From an uncultured Prevotella sp. (GTDB taxonomy: Bacteria > Bacteroidota > Bacteroidia > Bacteroidales > Bacteroidaceae), in the NCBI GenBank assembly GCA_946415245.1, contig CAMKRS010000002.1:124001-188000 (forward strand): DNA of 64,000 nucleotides. Reading direction: 5' to 3'. The notes below the pieces were generated by a model. The model saw only the letters and a program-made list of their open reading frames with translations, had not been told where the DNA came from and did no database searches. Shown here piece after piece: positions 48,181 to 56,931 of this stretch (positions within the stretch are counted from its first letter, which is position 1; each line of letters opens with the position of its first letter). A program made the position numbers and the translations under genes.

Positions 48181-51100
48181 TAGAAAGTAAAGTTCAGACC
48201 AGCCATAAAGCTACGTGCTGTAGGATAAGAACAGTAGTTGTAGCCCGGGGTGAACGTACCACCGGCATAGTCCACATTGTAACCCTTGTAACCTGTGATG
48301 GTAAAGAGGTTCTGAGCAGAGACATACACACGGACACCAGTGACATAATTGGCAAACCACTTGTTGGGCAGGTTACAGCCAAGTTCGACATTGGCAATCT
48401 TCCAATAGGCAGCATTCTGGATCTGACGGTCACAGAACAGGTCGTTCCAGGCCAAAGTAGCACTGTTCGACAGATAGGTACGGGGGATATCACTCACATA
48501 GGTATTACCATCCCACTGGTTAGCACCGAGAATAGCAACATCCTTATTACCGTAACCATAGCTGGAGTTCAACGTATTATATAAGTAGTCGGTCACATGG
48601 TAACCAAGTGCACCGAAAGTAGAAATGCTCAGATCAAAGATATTGTACTCCAGATGAGCACTCAGACCGAAATTCACCTTGGGTAGACCACTGCCGAGAA
48701 CAGTCTGGTCGTCAGCATTGATCTGACCGTCACCATTGATATCGCGGTAGTAGCAGTCACCAACCTGGGCACCGGGTTGATACTCTGAGAGGCCTTTTTC
48801 CTGAGCAAGGGCATTCAACTGATCAAGCTGTTCCTGGGTACGGATAATACCCTGATAGTCCCAACCATAGAACTTACCAACTTCCTCACCTACTTCCGTA
48901 ATATAGGCACCGGTAATGTATTTCTCAGTACCGAAACCGAGCGAGGTCACCTTGTTCTTCAACGTGCTCAGATTAGCACTGATCTCATGCTTCAAAGCGT
49001 GGTCACGGTTGCGGTAGGTCACCGAGAACTCGAAACCGCTGTTCTCCAACGAGGCGGCATTCATCGTTACAGAGGTGTTGGCAACACCGGCACTGGCGGG
49101 AACGGGAACATTGTAAAGCAGATCCTGCGACTTGTTCTTGTACCACTCAGCCGTAAACTCGATGCGGTTGTTAAAGAAGGCCAGGTCAAGACCCACGTTC
49201 ATGGTCTTTCTCTTCTCCCAGGCAAGGTTCTCGTTGACAAAAGTCGAAACGGCAGAACCGGTAATGGGCTGGTTGCCGAAGCTGTAGGTCATGTTGTTAC
49301 GGGCCATCGTGGCATAGATAGCATAGTCACCGACAGAGGCCTCATTACCCAACTCACCATAGCTGGCACGAAGCTTGAACAAATTCACAATGTCTCGATC
49401 GATGGGGAAGAACTTCTCCTTATCGAAACGCCAACCTAATGAAACAGAGGTAAAGGTATCCCAACGGATATCCTTGGTCAGACGGGAACTGCCATCACGA
49501 CGGATGATACCCGAGATGAGGTACTTGCCATCATAGTCGTAGTTCAGACGAGCCAGATAGGAAGCCAGAGCATGTTTGTACTCTCCACTGTTGGCACTCC
49601 AGGAAGTGGCATTCTGCAACTGCAGGAAGTAAGGCTCCGACAGGTTGACACCTGTGGCACTTAACGTATTGGTATTCTCCTGCTCATAGGTCTGACCCAC
49701 CACGAGGTTAACATGGTGCAGACCGATAGTGCCATCATAGGTCAACGTGTTCTCGATCAAGGCATCGGTATACTTGCGATGGGCCTTGGTCAGACGCTCA
49801 TTCTCCTTGGCCAGGTACACACGGTTACTCTGAATCCAGGCGGGAATCCAGGTCTTGTCATTGCAAGAGGTGGTGCTGTAGGAGAGGTTGATCTTATAAG
49901 TCAACTGATGGTTCTTGCTCTTGATACCGAGCATACCCAACAGGTCGACATCGGCAGAGGCGGTACCCAAGAAACGGTCTACAACCGTATTACGGGTCAA
50001 CATCTCATTGATCAACAGGGGGTTCATGGCAGAGATATCACCATGGACGGTGTCGTAATACACACCATAGCCGTAGGCATCGTAACGGTAAGCGCTGGCA
50101 CTACCCACCTTATCGTCGAGCACCCAGGTAGAACTATCGTAAGCCTTGATGGTGGGCTGCATGTTCAACACACCACCCAACACATTACCCAGATTACCAT
50201 AAAGTCCCTGAACATACTCGTTGGCATTCGAGACAGCGAGGTTGTCCTGGTTGGAGTGGGAGTAAACAAGACTGGTACGGAACTTAATGAACTTAATGTC
50301 CATGGTGTTGTTCACACGGGCGGTATAACGCTCAAAGTTAGGACCGGCACCCTCAAGGGTTCCCTTCTGCTTATAATAGTCAAGACCTATATTATAGGTA
50401 TTGTTAACACCACCACCACTGAGATTCACATTGTGGTTCTGACGAATACCGGTCTTAAAGGCTTCGCTGAGCCAGTCGGTGTCAGTATTATCCATAAAAT
50501 GGTATTTACCGTCAGCACCCTTGCTATATCCACTAGGAAGAACGGAGGAACCGACATTCTCGGCTGCAATACCGAGATACTGACTGTACTGCTCGGCATT
50601 GGTCAGGTCGTAGACATCCTTCTGAATCTGGTCAATACCGAAGTAACCTTTATAGTCTACCTTTAAGGGCTGCTCCTTCTTACCATTCTTGGTGGTGATA
50701 ATAACCACACCATTAGCGGCACGTGAACCGTAGATGGCACCGGCAGAGGCATCCTTCAACACCTGAATGGTCTCAATATCATTCGGAGAGAAATCACGGA
50801 TAGAGGTACCCATGGGCACGCCGTCAATGACGTACAGAGGGGCCTGGTTACCGTTCAGGGTACCGATACCACGGATACGAACCAATGGATCGGCACCGGG
50901 CTGACCGTCAGAGGTAATCTGCACACCGGCAACCTTACCTTCCAACATCGTGGAGATATTGGAGTGCGATACGCGCTTTAACTCATCGGCATTCACAATC
51001 GATACCGAACCGGTCAGATCGGCCTTCTTCTGAACACCATAACCCACAACCACCACTTGGTCGAGCATGTGGGAGTCTGACTCTAACTGAATCTGATTAA

Positions 51101-51401
51101 GGATCGCGCGTCCGCGTACGGCAATCTCACGATCTTTGTAACCAACATAGCTGATCACGAGCGTCGCATCAGCAGGAACACTCAACTCAAAGTTACCATC
51201 GTAATCAGTAATGGCTCCCGACTGAGCACCTTTCACCTTGACAGTGGCACCAATCAGGGCCTCACCGTCTTGGTCAACAACCTGACCGCTGACCTTAATG
51301 GTCTGTTGGGTCACAGACGCCATCAAAGGAGTCGGACAGACAGAAAGTCCACCTAACAGTCCCAACGACAGCATCAGAGAGAATAATGCTTGTTTTCTCA
51401 T
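48180..51401 (-). CDS. SusC-like TonB-dependent outer-membrane transporter
   Basis: 1073 residues with a signal peptide. A carboxypeptidase-like domain (SGQVVDQDGEALIGATVKVKG) and a TonB-box region (LDQVVVVGYGVQKK) lead into the plug (LYVIDGVPMG, VLKDASAGAIYGSRAANGVVIITTK) and the barrel, which ends in Phe (MAGLNFTF). It imports oligosaccharides across the outer membrane using TonB energy and pairs with the SusD protein. It is the first structural gene of the locus and lies behind a direct-repeat operator. Confidence 0.96.
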   Translation of the reverse strand: MRKQALFSLMLSLGLLGGLSVCPTPLMASVTQQTIKVSGQVVDQDGEALIGATVKVKGAQSGAITDYDGNFELSVPADATLVISYVGYKDREIAVRGRAILNQIQLESDSHMLDQVVVVGYGVQKKADLTGSVSIVNADELKRVSHSNISTMLEGKVAGVQITSDGQPGADPLVRIRGIGTLNGNQAPLYVIDGVPMGTSIRDFSPNDIETIQVLKDASAGAIYGSRAANGVVIITTKNGKKEQPLKVDYKGYFGIDQIQKDVYDLTNAEQYSQYLGIAAENVGSSVLPSGYSKGADGKYHFMDNTDTDWLSEAFKTGIRQNHNVNLSGGGVNNTYNIGLDYYKQKGTLEGAGPNFERYTARVNNTMDIKFIKFRTSLVYSHSNQDNLAVSNANEYVQGLYGNLGNVLGGVLNMQPTIKAYDSSTWVLDDKVGSASAYRYDAYGYGVYYDTVHGDISAMNPLLINEMLTRNTVVDRFLGTASADVDLLGMLGIKSKNHQLTYKINLSYSTTSCNDKTWIPAWIQSNRVYLAKENERLTKAHRKYTDALIENTLTYDGTIGLHHVNLVVGQTYEQENTNTLSATGVNLSEPYFLQLQNATSWSANSGEYKHALASYLARLNYDYDGKYLISGIIRRDGSSRLTKDIRWDTFTSVSLGWRFDKEKFFPIDRDIVNLFKLRASYGELGNEASVGDYAIYATMARNNMTYSFGNQPITGSAVSTFVNENLAWEKRKTMNVGLDLAFFNNRIEFTAEWYKNKSQDLLYNVPVPASAGVANTSVTMNAASLENSGFEFSVTYRNRDHALKHEISANLSTLKNKVTSLGFGTEKYITGAYITEVGEEVGKFYGWDYQGIIRTQEQLDQLNALAQEKGLSEYQPGAQVGDCYYRDINGDGQINADDQTVLGSGLPKVNFGLSAHLEYNIFDLSISTFGALGYHVTDYLYNTLNSSYGYGNKDVAILGANQWDGNTYVSDIPRTYLSNSATLAWNDLFCDRQIQNAAYWKIANVELGCNLPNKWFANYVTGVRVYVSAQNLFTITGYKGYNVDYAGGTFTPGYNYCSYPTARSFMAGLNFTF

Positions 51402-51444
51402 TGTTAATTGTAGAATTAGTTATTAAATGAATAAAAAACTGCCG

Positions 51445-51452
51445 CAAAAGTA
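51445..51452 (-). promoter_or_regulatory. Promoter -7 box of susC
   Basis: TACTTTTG on the minus strand fits TAnnTTTG, 43 bp upstream of the susC ATG. No TTTG stands at the usual -33 distance, as expected for an activator-dependent promoter. Confidence 0.6.
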
Positions 51453-51471
51453 GTCATTTATTCATCGCGCT

Positions 51472-51506
51472 AGGTGGACAAAACGTTTTATAAGGTGGAC
51501 AAAACG
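51472..51506 (-). promoter_or_regulatory. Tandem 14-bp operator, probable AraC-type regulator site
   Basis: AGGTGGACAAAACG occurs at 51472-51485 and again at 51493-51506, a 21-bp period (two helical turns). It starts 20 bp upstream of the susC -7 box. Direct repeats on one face of the helix are the usual AraC-family target, and the adjacent upstream gene codes for such a regulator. Confidence 0.7.
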
Positions 51507-51550
51507 ATATTTATCCTCCCAAGGCCGTTTTTTCCTCTTCTTGAGCTATA

Positions 51551-54475
51551 TCAAGACCAGGAACTAGGACTCTGTCCGTACAATTTAGTAAAGCAACGGG
51601 TGAAATATTTCGGGTCGTTGAAACCGACGGCATAGGCAATCTCGGTGATGTTGCGATTGCCGGTCTTCGCGGAGAGCAACTCACGGGCCATGTTCAGACG
51701 GTAGTTACGGATAAACTGACCGGCAGGCAGACCGGCCTCAGCATTAAGGTGCTTGCTGACCACACTACGACTCATACCCAAGGCATCACAGAACTCCTGC
51801 ACACCGAAATCGGAATCCATATAGTGCTGCTCCATAATCTCCATCACACGCTCCATAAACGGACGGGTATTCTTCATCACCTCTTCCTGATCGGCCTCCA
51901 CACTCTTCGACACACTCTGACGGTAGCGCTCCTGGTTGTCAAGGATATTACTGATACGCTGCTGCAACTGCTTGGGATCCTTCGACTCCTCCAACACCTT
52001 ACGGATCGGACTCAACAACTGCTCGGCCTCACGACGCTTCAACTCGGCGGCCCACCTATTATATATATAAATGACTAGCGCCACAAACAACAAAGCCAAC
52101 AACAGTCGGAACCACCAACTGTTCCAGAATCGGGGCTGTACCTCGATACCAATAGAGATGGTCTCTTCTTCTACCGTCGACAGGGCTGACGCATATTTCA
52201 CCTCAAAAGTGTAATTGCCAACGGGCAGGACACTGTATCGCACAGAATGCTGTCCGGGCTTCAACAAGGTCCACTCATCGTCAAAGCCTTTCATCCGGTA
52301 ACTGAAAATACCCTGGGTCTCGTAACCATAGTTCAAAGCAGAAAAATCAATCGAAAACGAACGGTTGCTCTCACTGAGCGTGATGACCTTCGCGATAGAG
52401 ATATCTTCATGAAGATAATCGCTACCTGCCATGACATCCTGATTGTCAACCATCAGATGGGTGAAGACCAGATGGCCCTGACAACTGGCCTCAGGGTTCT
52501 CACCGGCAACCTCCACAAGTCCGGCCTCACTGCCCAGATAGATGGTACCGGAAGGGGCGATAACGGCGGAGTTCCAATAGAACTGCGAACTGGCAAGACC
52601 GTCGGTTTGGGTATAGTTGGTAAAGGTCTTCAAATGGGGGTCATAGACCGACAAACCGTTCTGCGTCGTAATCCACAGCCGACCGTTACGGTCCTCCACA
52701 ATACCCTTCACAGCATTGTTCACAAGTCCGTCCTCCTGTGTCAACACCTCAAAACGCTCCTGACCATCCTGAGCCACAATCCTGCGATACAGGCCATAGC
52801 CGTTACTGCCCAACCAAAGGGTACCGTCACGACTCTCACAGAAAGAGGAGATCTTCTCATAAATATGGGAATCGGGGTCGTTCAACCGATACATCAGATT
52901 ACGGTAACTGAACTTTCCGCCTTTTTTCGACTTCAAATCAATGGCACAGACACCACGCATACAACCCATCCAGAGTACACCGTCCTTGTCTATCACCGAA
53001 CCAATACAACCGCGGATCAGGTCACAACCGTCAAATGGCTCCAACAACTCTCCGGTCTTCACGTCATAGAGGAAAATACCATCATTGCTGCCGATCCACA
53101 GGGCATCATTATAGGGATCATAGGCCAAGGCACCGATAAAATTGGTCAAACGGGCCGCATCCTCAGACATGTCCACCTTCCGGACCGCCTGGGAAGCAAG
53201 CTCGACAACATTCAGTCCACCACCCCAGGTGCCGGTCCATAACCGGCCCTTTCCGTCAGCCACCAAAGCCGACACACTGTTATGCGACAACGCTGAATTC
53301 TCTTTTGTCAAATGCACAAACTCCTGACTCCTGTCTCCTGACTCCTTCCTATTCAGTCCTCCCTCCACGGTGCCCACCCAGAGCGTCCCGTCTGCCTCTA
53401 CATACATGGCATTCACCGGATTGGGAGAGAGGGAACCTGGCAAAGCAGTGTGGACGTAGTTCTGCAACAACAGTTGACGAGGCACGAGCTGGGCAATGCC
53501 ACCAGACTCCGTTCCAACCCATACAAGACCCTTGTCCATCAAAAGACAATGCACAAAATCACTTTTCAACGGCGGGTTACTGGCAGTCGTCCAGACAGAG
53601 AAACTGTCAGTGGCATCATCATACACATTGACACCATACAAGGAACCGACAAGCAACCGGTTGTCAGAGGTCAGAGCCAGACTGGAAAGAAATTCATGCG
53701 ACAGATTCCGATAAACGATGAGCTGTTGCTGATAGGGGTCAAACCGGTAAAGACCGTGATTGGTAGTGATCCACATAACATTGTCACGCTTCATCATATC
53801 AGTGATATACAGACCGTTAAGAGCACGGAACTGAGGGGAGATCTCCTCTCGTACCAGACTACCGTTCTTCTCTACCATCCGGAAAAGACCGCCGTCGATA
53901 CCTATCCACGGCCGACCATTGCCTTCCACATCGCGGATACTGACGTCGGGAGTGTTGCCATGGTAGGCATACGAGCAGATTTTTGACAAATGACCCTGCT
54001 CGTCGAAGGTCAGCATGTTGACCGTTGAATAGGTTACCAACCAAAGACGACCCACCGCATCACAATAGGCCTTGGTACTCGGCTCCGACAACAGCTGCTG
54101 CAAGGCGGGATCTAAGGTCTCAGGCAGGACACCTGTCATCGTTCGCAGGTCGATGATATTCGTACCTTCGTCAAAAGCCACCCAGAGTCGTCTGAAATGA
54201 TCCTCGGCAATACTCTTACACGAGTTACTTTTCAACCACATCGCAGGGGTCATCATACCATAGCCGTCATAGCGCACCAGACCGCCTCCGTAGGTTCCCA
54301 CCCACAGAAAACCACCGGAGTCCACAAAGATGGAACTGACATTCTGATGCGGCAGACCGTTCCTCAAATCAAGATACGACACATTATACCGCTCTGTCAA
54401 CACCATCGCTCCTGCCCTGGCACCCATCAGCACCAACAGCACCCCCACCACAATATGAAATTTCCAACTATTCAC
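51551..54475 (-). CDS. Membrane sensor-regulator: propeller, Y_Y_Y and AraC domains, no kinase
   Basis: 974 residues. A signal peptide (GTG start at 54475, in a heptamer array) is followed by about 14 Reg_prop propeller repeats (for example GGFLWVGTYGGGLVRYDG), a Y_Y_Y domain (NYTFEVKYASAL) and a membrane helix (WWFRLLLALLFVALVIYIY, about 787-806). The cytoplasmic part is a coiled coil of about 70 residues leading straight into an AraC helix-turn-helix domain (DFGVQEFCDALGMSRSVVSKHL, ITEIAYAVGFNDPKYFTRCF). The HisKA, HATPase and receiver domains of hybrid two-component systems are missing. It probably binds arabino-oligosaccharide in the periplasm and activates susC directly. Confidence 0.85.
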   Translation of the reverse strand: MNSWKFHIVVGVLLVLMGARAGAMVLTERYNVSYLDLRNGLPHQNVSSIFVDSGGFLWVGTYGGGLVRYDGYGMMTPAMWLKSNSCKSIAEDHFRRLWVAFDEGTNIIDLRTMTGVLPETLDPALQQLLSEPSTKAYCDAVGRLWLVTYSTVNMLTFDEQGHLSKICSYAYHGNTPDVSIRDVEGNGRPWIGIDGGLFRMVEKNGSLVREEISPQFRALNGLYITDMMKRDNVMWITTNHGLYRFDPYQQQLIVYRNLSHEFLSSLALTSDNRLLVGSLYGVNVYDDATDSFSVWTTASNPPLKSDFVHCLLMDKGLVWVGTESGGIAQLVPRQLLLQNYVHTALPGSLSPNPVNAMYVEADGTLWVGTVEGGLNRKESGDRSQEFVHLTKENSALSHNSVSALVADGKGRLWTGTWGGGLNVVELASQAVRKVDMSEDAARLTNFIGALAYDPYNDALWIGSNDGIFLYDVKTGELLEPFDGCDLIRGCIGSVIDKDGVLWMGCMRGVCAIDLKSKKGGKFSYRNLMYRLNDPDSHIYEKISSFCESRDGTLWLGSNGYGLYRRIVAQDGQERFEVLTQEDGLVNNAVKGIVEDRNGRLWITTQNGLSVYDPHLKTFTNYTQTDGLASSQFYWNSAVIAPSGTIYLGSEAGLVEVAGENPEASCQGHLVFTHLMVDNQDVMAGSDYLHEDISIAKVITLSESNRSFSIDFSALNYGYETQGIFSYRMKGFDDEWTLLKPGQHSVRYSVLPVGNYTFEVKYASALSTVEEETISIGIEVQPRFWNSWWFRLLLALLFVALVIYIYNRWAAELKRREAEQLLSPIRKVLEESKDPKQLQQRISNILDNQERYRQSVSKSVEADQEEVMKNTRPFMERVMEIMEQHYMDSDFGVQEFCDALGMSRSVVSKHLNAEAGLPAGQFIRNYRLNMARELLSAKTGNRNITEIAYAVGFNDPKYFTRCFTKLYGQSPSSWS
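53322..53347 (-). repeat. Heptamer array TCCTGAC/TCCTGTC inside the sensor gene
   Basis: About 3.5 units; codes ESGDRSQE in frame between two propeller repeats. Confidence 0.85.
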
Positions 54476-54512
54476 TATTCACTTTTCACTATTCACTTTT
54501 CATTGTTCACTT
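54471..54512. repeat. Heptamer array TTCACTA/TTCACTT x6
   Basis: Six units at the start of the sensor gene; the first unit holds the GTG start codon (minus strand, 54473-54475). Confidence 0.9.
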
Positions 54513-54609
54513 TGCTCTATTCGGGTTACAAAATTACAAAAAGAAACCACAATCCCACCTTTATCGGCATTTTTTTGATGTTAATAATTTCTAATTGGGT
54601 ATCATAAGC

Positions 54610-54641
54610 TTTGGCTGATTCAAATAAATAGAGTAATTTTG
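54610..54641 (+). promoter_or_regulatory. Promoter of the Fe-S scaffold gene
   Basis: TTTG at 54610-54613 and TAATTTTG at 54634-54641, 20 bp apart, match the consensus. The ATG at 54711 is about 69 bp downstream. Confidence 0.75.
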
Positions 54642-54710
54642 TGGACCGATTAGAGTTTCTGGTAGAAATTTATAGTTTATAGATAGGTTTAACATTTTAT
54701 TCTATTATCA

Positions 54711-55412
54711 ATGATTTATTCAAAAGAAGTTGAGAACATGTGTAGCGTTTGCAAAGGCGCTTATCATGGACCTGCACCAATTCCCGAGGAGGGCAAGTGG
54801 GTTGCAGTGAAGGAAATCAAGGAGATCTCTGGTTACACCCACGGTATCGGCTGGTGCGCACCTCAGCAGGGTGCCTGCAAACTGAGCCTCAACGTGAAGG
54901 ACGGTATCATTCAGGAGGCTCTCGTAGAGACAATCGGTTGCACCGGTATGACACACTCTGCCGCTATGGCGTCTGAGATCCTGCCAGGTAAGACCATCCT
55001 CGAGGCACTGAACACCGACCTCGTGTGCGATGCTATCAACACCGCTATGCGCGAGCTCTTCCTGCAGATTGTTTACGGACGTACACAGAGTGCTTTCTCT
55101 GAGGGTGGTCTGGCTATCGGTGCTGGTCTGGAAGACCTGGGTAAGGGTCTCCGCTCACAGACTGGTACACTCTATGGCACTGTGGCTAAGGGTACACGTT
55201 ACCTGGAGCTGACTGAGGGTTACATCACCAAGCAGTACCTCGATGCCAACAACGAGGTTTGCGGTTACGAGTATGTTCACCTCGGCAAGATGATGGAGGC
55301 CGTGAAGAACGGCATGGATGCCAATGAGGCTCTGAAGAAGTTCACCGGCTCTTATGGTCGCACAAGCGAGGAGCAGGGTGCAGTGAAAGCTATTGACCCA
55401 CGTAAAGAATAA
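54711..55412 (+). CDS. Fe-S cluster assembly scaffold-like protein (NifU_N type)
   Basis: 233 residues. An N-terminal MCSVCKGAYHGP with a CxxC pair is followed by GWCAPQQGACKLSL and ETIGCTGMTHSAAMASEIL, whose Cys residues match positions used by NifU/IscU-type scaffolds. The start could also be the ATG at 54738, just before CSVC. The product is cytoplasmic. It is followed 14 bp later by a GGGtGRT-family gene, a pairing that recurs in anaerobes and whose purpose is not known to me. By inference the pair builds or uses an Fe-S centre. Confidence 0.8.
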   Translation: MIYSKEVENMCSVCKGAYHGPAPIPEEGKWVAVKEIKEISGYTHGIGWCAPQQGACKLSLNVKDGIIQEALVETIGCTGMTHSAAMASEILPGKTILEALNTDLVCDAINTAMRELFLQIVYGRTQSAFSEGGLAIGAGLEDLGKGLRSQTGTLYGTVAKGTRYLELTEGYITKQYLDANNEVCGYEYVHLGKMMEAVKNGMDANEALKKFTGSYGRTSEEQGAVKAIDPRKE

Positions 55413-55426
55413 AGGAGGATACGACT

Positions 55427-56443
55427 ATGATTAGAAAAGTACAGTTTGAGAGTCAGGAGCGCCGTATCAACCAGGTTCTTGCTGCTCTGAAAGAGAATGG
55501 CATCAACTCTATCGAGGAGGCCAATGAGATTTGTGAAAAGGCTGGTATCGATCCCTATCAGATGTGTGAGGACACACAGCTGATCTGCTTCGAGAATGCC
55601 AAGTGGGCTTATGTTTGTGGTGCTGCTATCGCCATCAAGAAGGGTGTGAAGACAGCTGCCGAGGCTGCTGAGGCCATCGGTATCGGTCTGCAGAGCTTCT
55701 GTATCCCCGGATCAGTAGCCGACGATCGTAAGGTAGGTATCGGTCACGGTAACCTCGCCGCTCGTCTGCTCCGCGAGGAGACCGAGTGCTTCGCCTTCCT
55801 GGCTGGCCACGAGAGCTTCGCGGCTGCCGAGGGTGCCATCAAGATTGCTGAGATGGCCAACAAGGTGCGTAAAAAGCCTCTCCGCGTCATCCTGAACGGT
55901 CTTGGTAAGGATGCTGCTCAGATCATCAGCCGTATCAACGGCTTCACATACGTACAGACCAAGTTCGACTATTTCACTGGTGACCTGGCTGTGGTGAAGG
56001 AAGTACCTTATGGCAACAACCCCAACCGCCTGAAGGTAAAGTGCTATGGTGCCGACGACGTCCGTGAGGGTGTGGCTATCCTGTGGAAGGAGAACGTAGA
56101 CGTATCCATCACTGGTAACTCTACCAACCCCACCCGTTTCCAGCACCCCGTAGCTGGTACTTATAAGAAGGAGCGCGTGCTCGCTGGCAAGCCTTACTTC
56201 TCAGTAGCTTCTGGTGGTGGTACAGGCCGTACCCTGCACCCGGATAACATGGCTGCCGGTCCCGCTTCTTACGGTATGACTGACACTCTGGGTCGTATGC
56301 ACTCAGACGCTCAGTTCGCAGGTTCTTCTTCAGTACCTGCTCACGTAGAGATGATGGGCTTCCTCGGCATGGGTAACAACCCGATGGTAGGTGCCACGGT
56401 TTCTGTTGCCGTTGCTATCGACCTCGCCCTGAATAAGAAATAA
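55427..56443 (+). CDS. GGGtGRT family protein
   Basis: 338 residues. The name-giving motif SGGGTGRTLHPDNMA lies at residues 262-276. Other notable stretches are KVGIGHGNLAARLLREETECFAFLAGHESFAAAEGA and STNPTRFQHPVAGTYKKER, both unusually polar and conserved-looking. No signal peptide or membrane segment is present. The family has no established function that I know. It is co-transcribed with the Fe-S scaffold-like gene and closed by a strong terminator, so the two genes form a complete operon. Codon use is noticeably restricted, as in highly expressed genes. Confidence 0.85.
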   Translation: MIRKVQFESQERRINQVLAALKENGINSIEEANEICEKAGIDPYQMCEDTQLICFENAKWAYVCGAAIAIKKGVKTAAEAAEAIGIGLQSFCIPGSVADDRKVGIGHGNLAARLLREETECFAFLAGHESFAAAEGAIKIAEMANKVRKKPLRVILNGLGKDAAQIISRINGFTYVQTKFDYFTGDLAVVKEVPYGNNPNRLKVKCYGADDVREGVAILWKENVDVSITGNSTNPTRFQHPVAGTYKKERVLAGKPYFSVASGGGTGRTLHPDNMAAGPASYGMTDTLGRMHSDAQFAGSSSVPAHVEMMGFLGMGNNPMVGATVSVAVAIDLALNKK

Positions 56444-56465
56444 ACCCGCTTTTCCGCTTATACAA

Positions 56466-56500
56466 AAATCCCCGCCAACCAGCGGGGATTTTCTTTTTAC
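56466..56500 (+). terminator. Terminator of the scaffold-GGGtGRT operon
   Basis: A perfect 10-bp stem (AAATCCCCGC/GCGGGGATTT) with a 6-base loop is followed by TTCTTTTTA. Confidence 0.9.
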
Positions 56501-56530
56501 CTTTTTACTTTTTTACCTTTTTACCTTTAC
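56492..56530. repeat. Octamer array TTTTTACC type
   Basis: About four units follow the terminator and run into the 3' end of the Dabb gene, supplying its stop codon. Confidence 0.8.
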
Positions 56531-56835
56531 TTGATCTCGAAATCGAGGCAGCTGCGCTGGACGGTGTAGGGTCGAACCTTACCATTCGCAACAGCTACAT
56601 GCTCTGGGTGAACGGCGTAGCCCTTGAGCGCCTCTTCGCTCTCAAGGGTACTATCCAGCATCACATCGGCATTCGATGAGGCCAGACGCCCGTCGATAAT
56701 CACTTTCACATCAATCAGTCCAGGCACCTTGCCTACCAATCCCTCAAGACCAGCCTTGATACCGGCCTTCACTTCCTGCTTCTCTGCTTCAGAGAGTTCT
56801 GGATTCAATGTCCAGAGAATAATGTGCTTAACCAT
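56527..56835 (-). CDS. Dabb (stress-responsive A/B barrel) domain protein
   Basis: 102 residues. MVKHIILWTLNPELSEAEKQ, PGLIDVKVI and DVMLDSTLESEEALKGYAVHPEHVAV match the Dabb dimeric alpha-beta barrel. These small cytoplasmic proteins are found in stress and catabolic settings; a specific ligand is not evident. Repeat arrays lie on both sides of the gene, and the stop codon is inside one. Confidence 0.88.
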   Translation of the reverse strand: MVKHIILWTLNPELSEAEKQEVKAGIKAGLEGLVGKVPGLIDVKVIIDGRLASSNADVMLDSTLESEEALKGYAVHPEHVAVANGKVRPYTVQRSCLDFEIK

Positions 56836-56839
56836 AATC

Positions 56840-56931
56840 TATAAACTTTAAACGATAAACTATAAACTCTCAATTCTCCGCTCGGCTTTGCCGCTTGGCT
56901 CTGCCAAGAACTCTAAACTCTAAACTAAAAA
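56840..56931. repeat. Two AT-rich heptamer arrays with a GC-rich hairpin between
   Basis: ATAAACT-type units (56840-56870) and CTCTAAA-type units (56908-56931) flank a GC-rich stretch (GGCTTTGCCGCTTGGCTCTGCC) that can fold on itself. The block fills the gap between the RluA-like gene and the Dabb gene. Confidence 0.75.
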
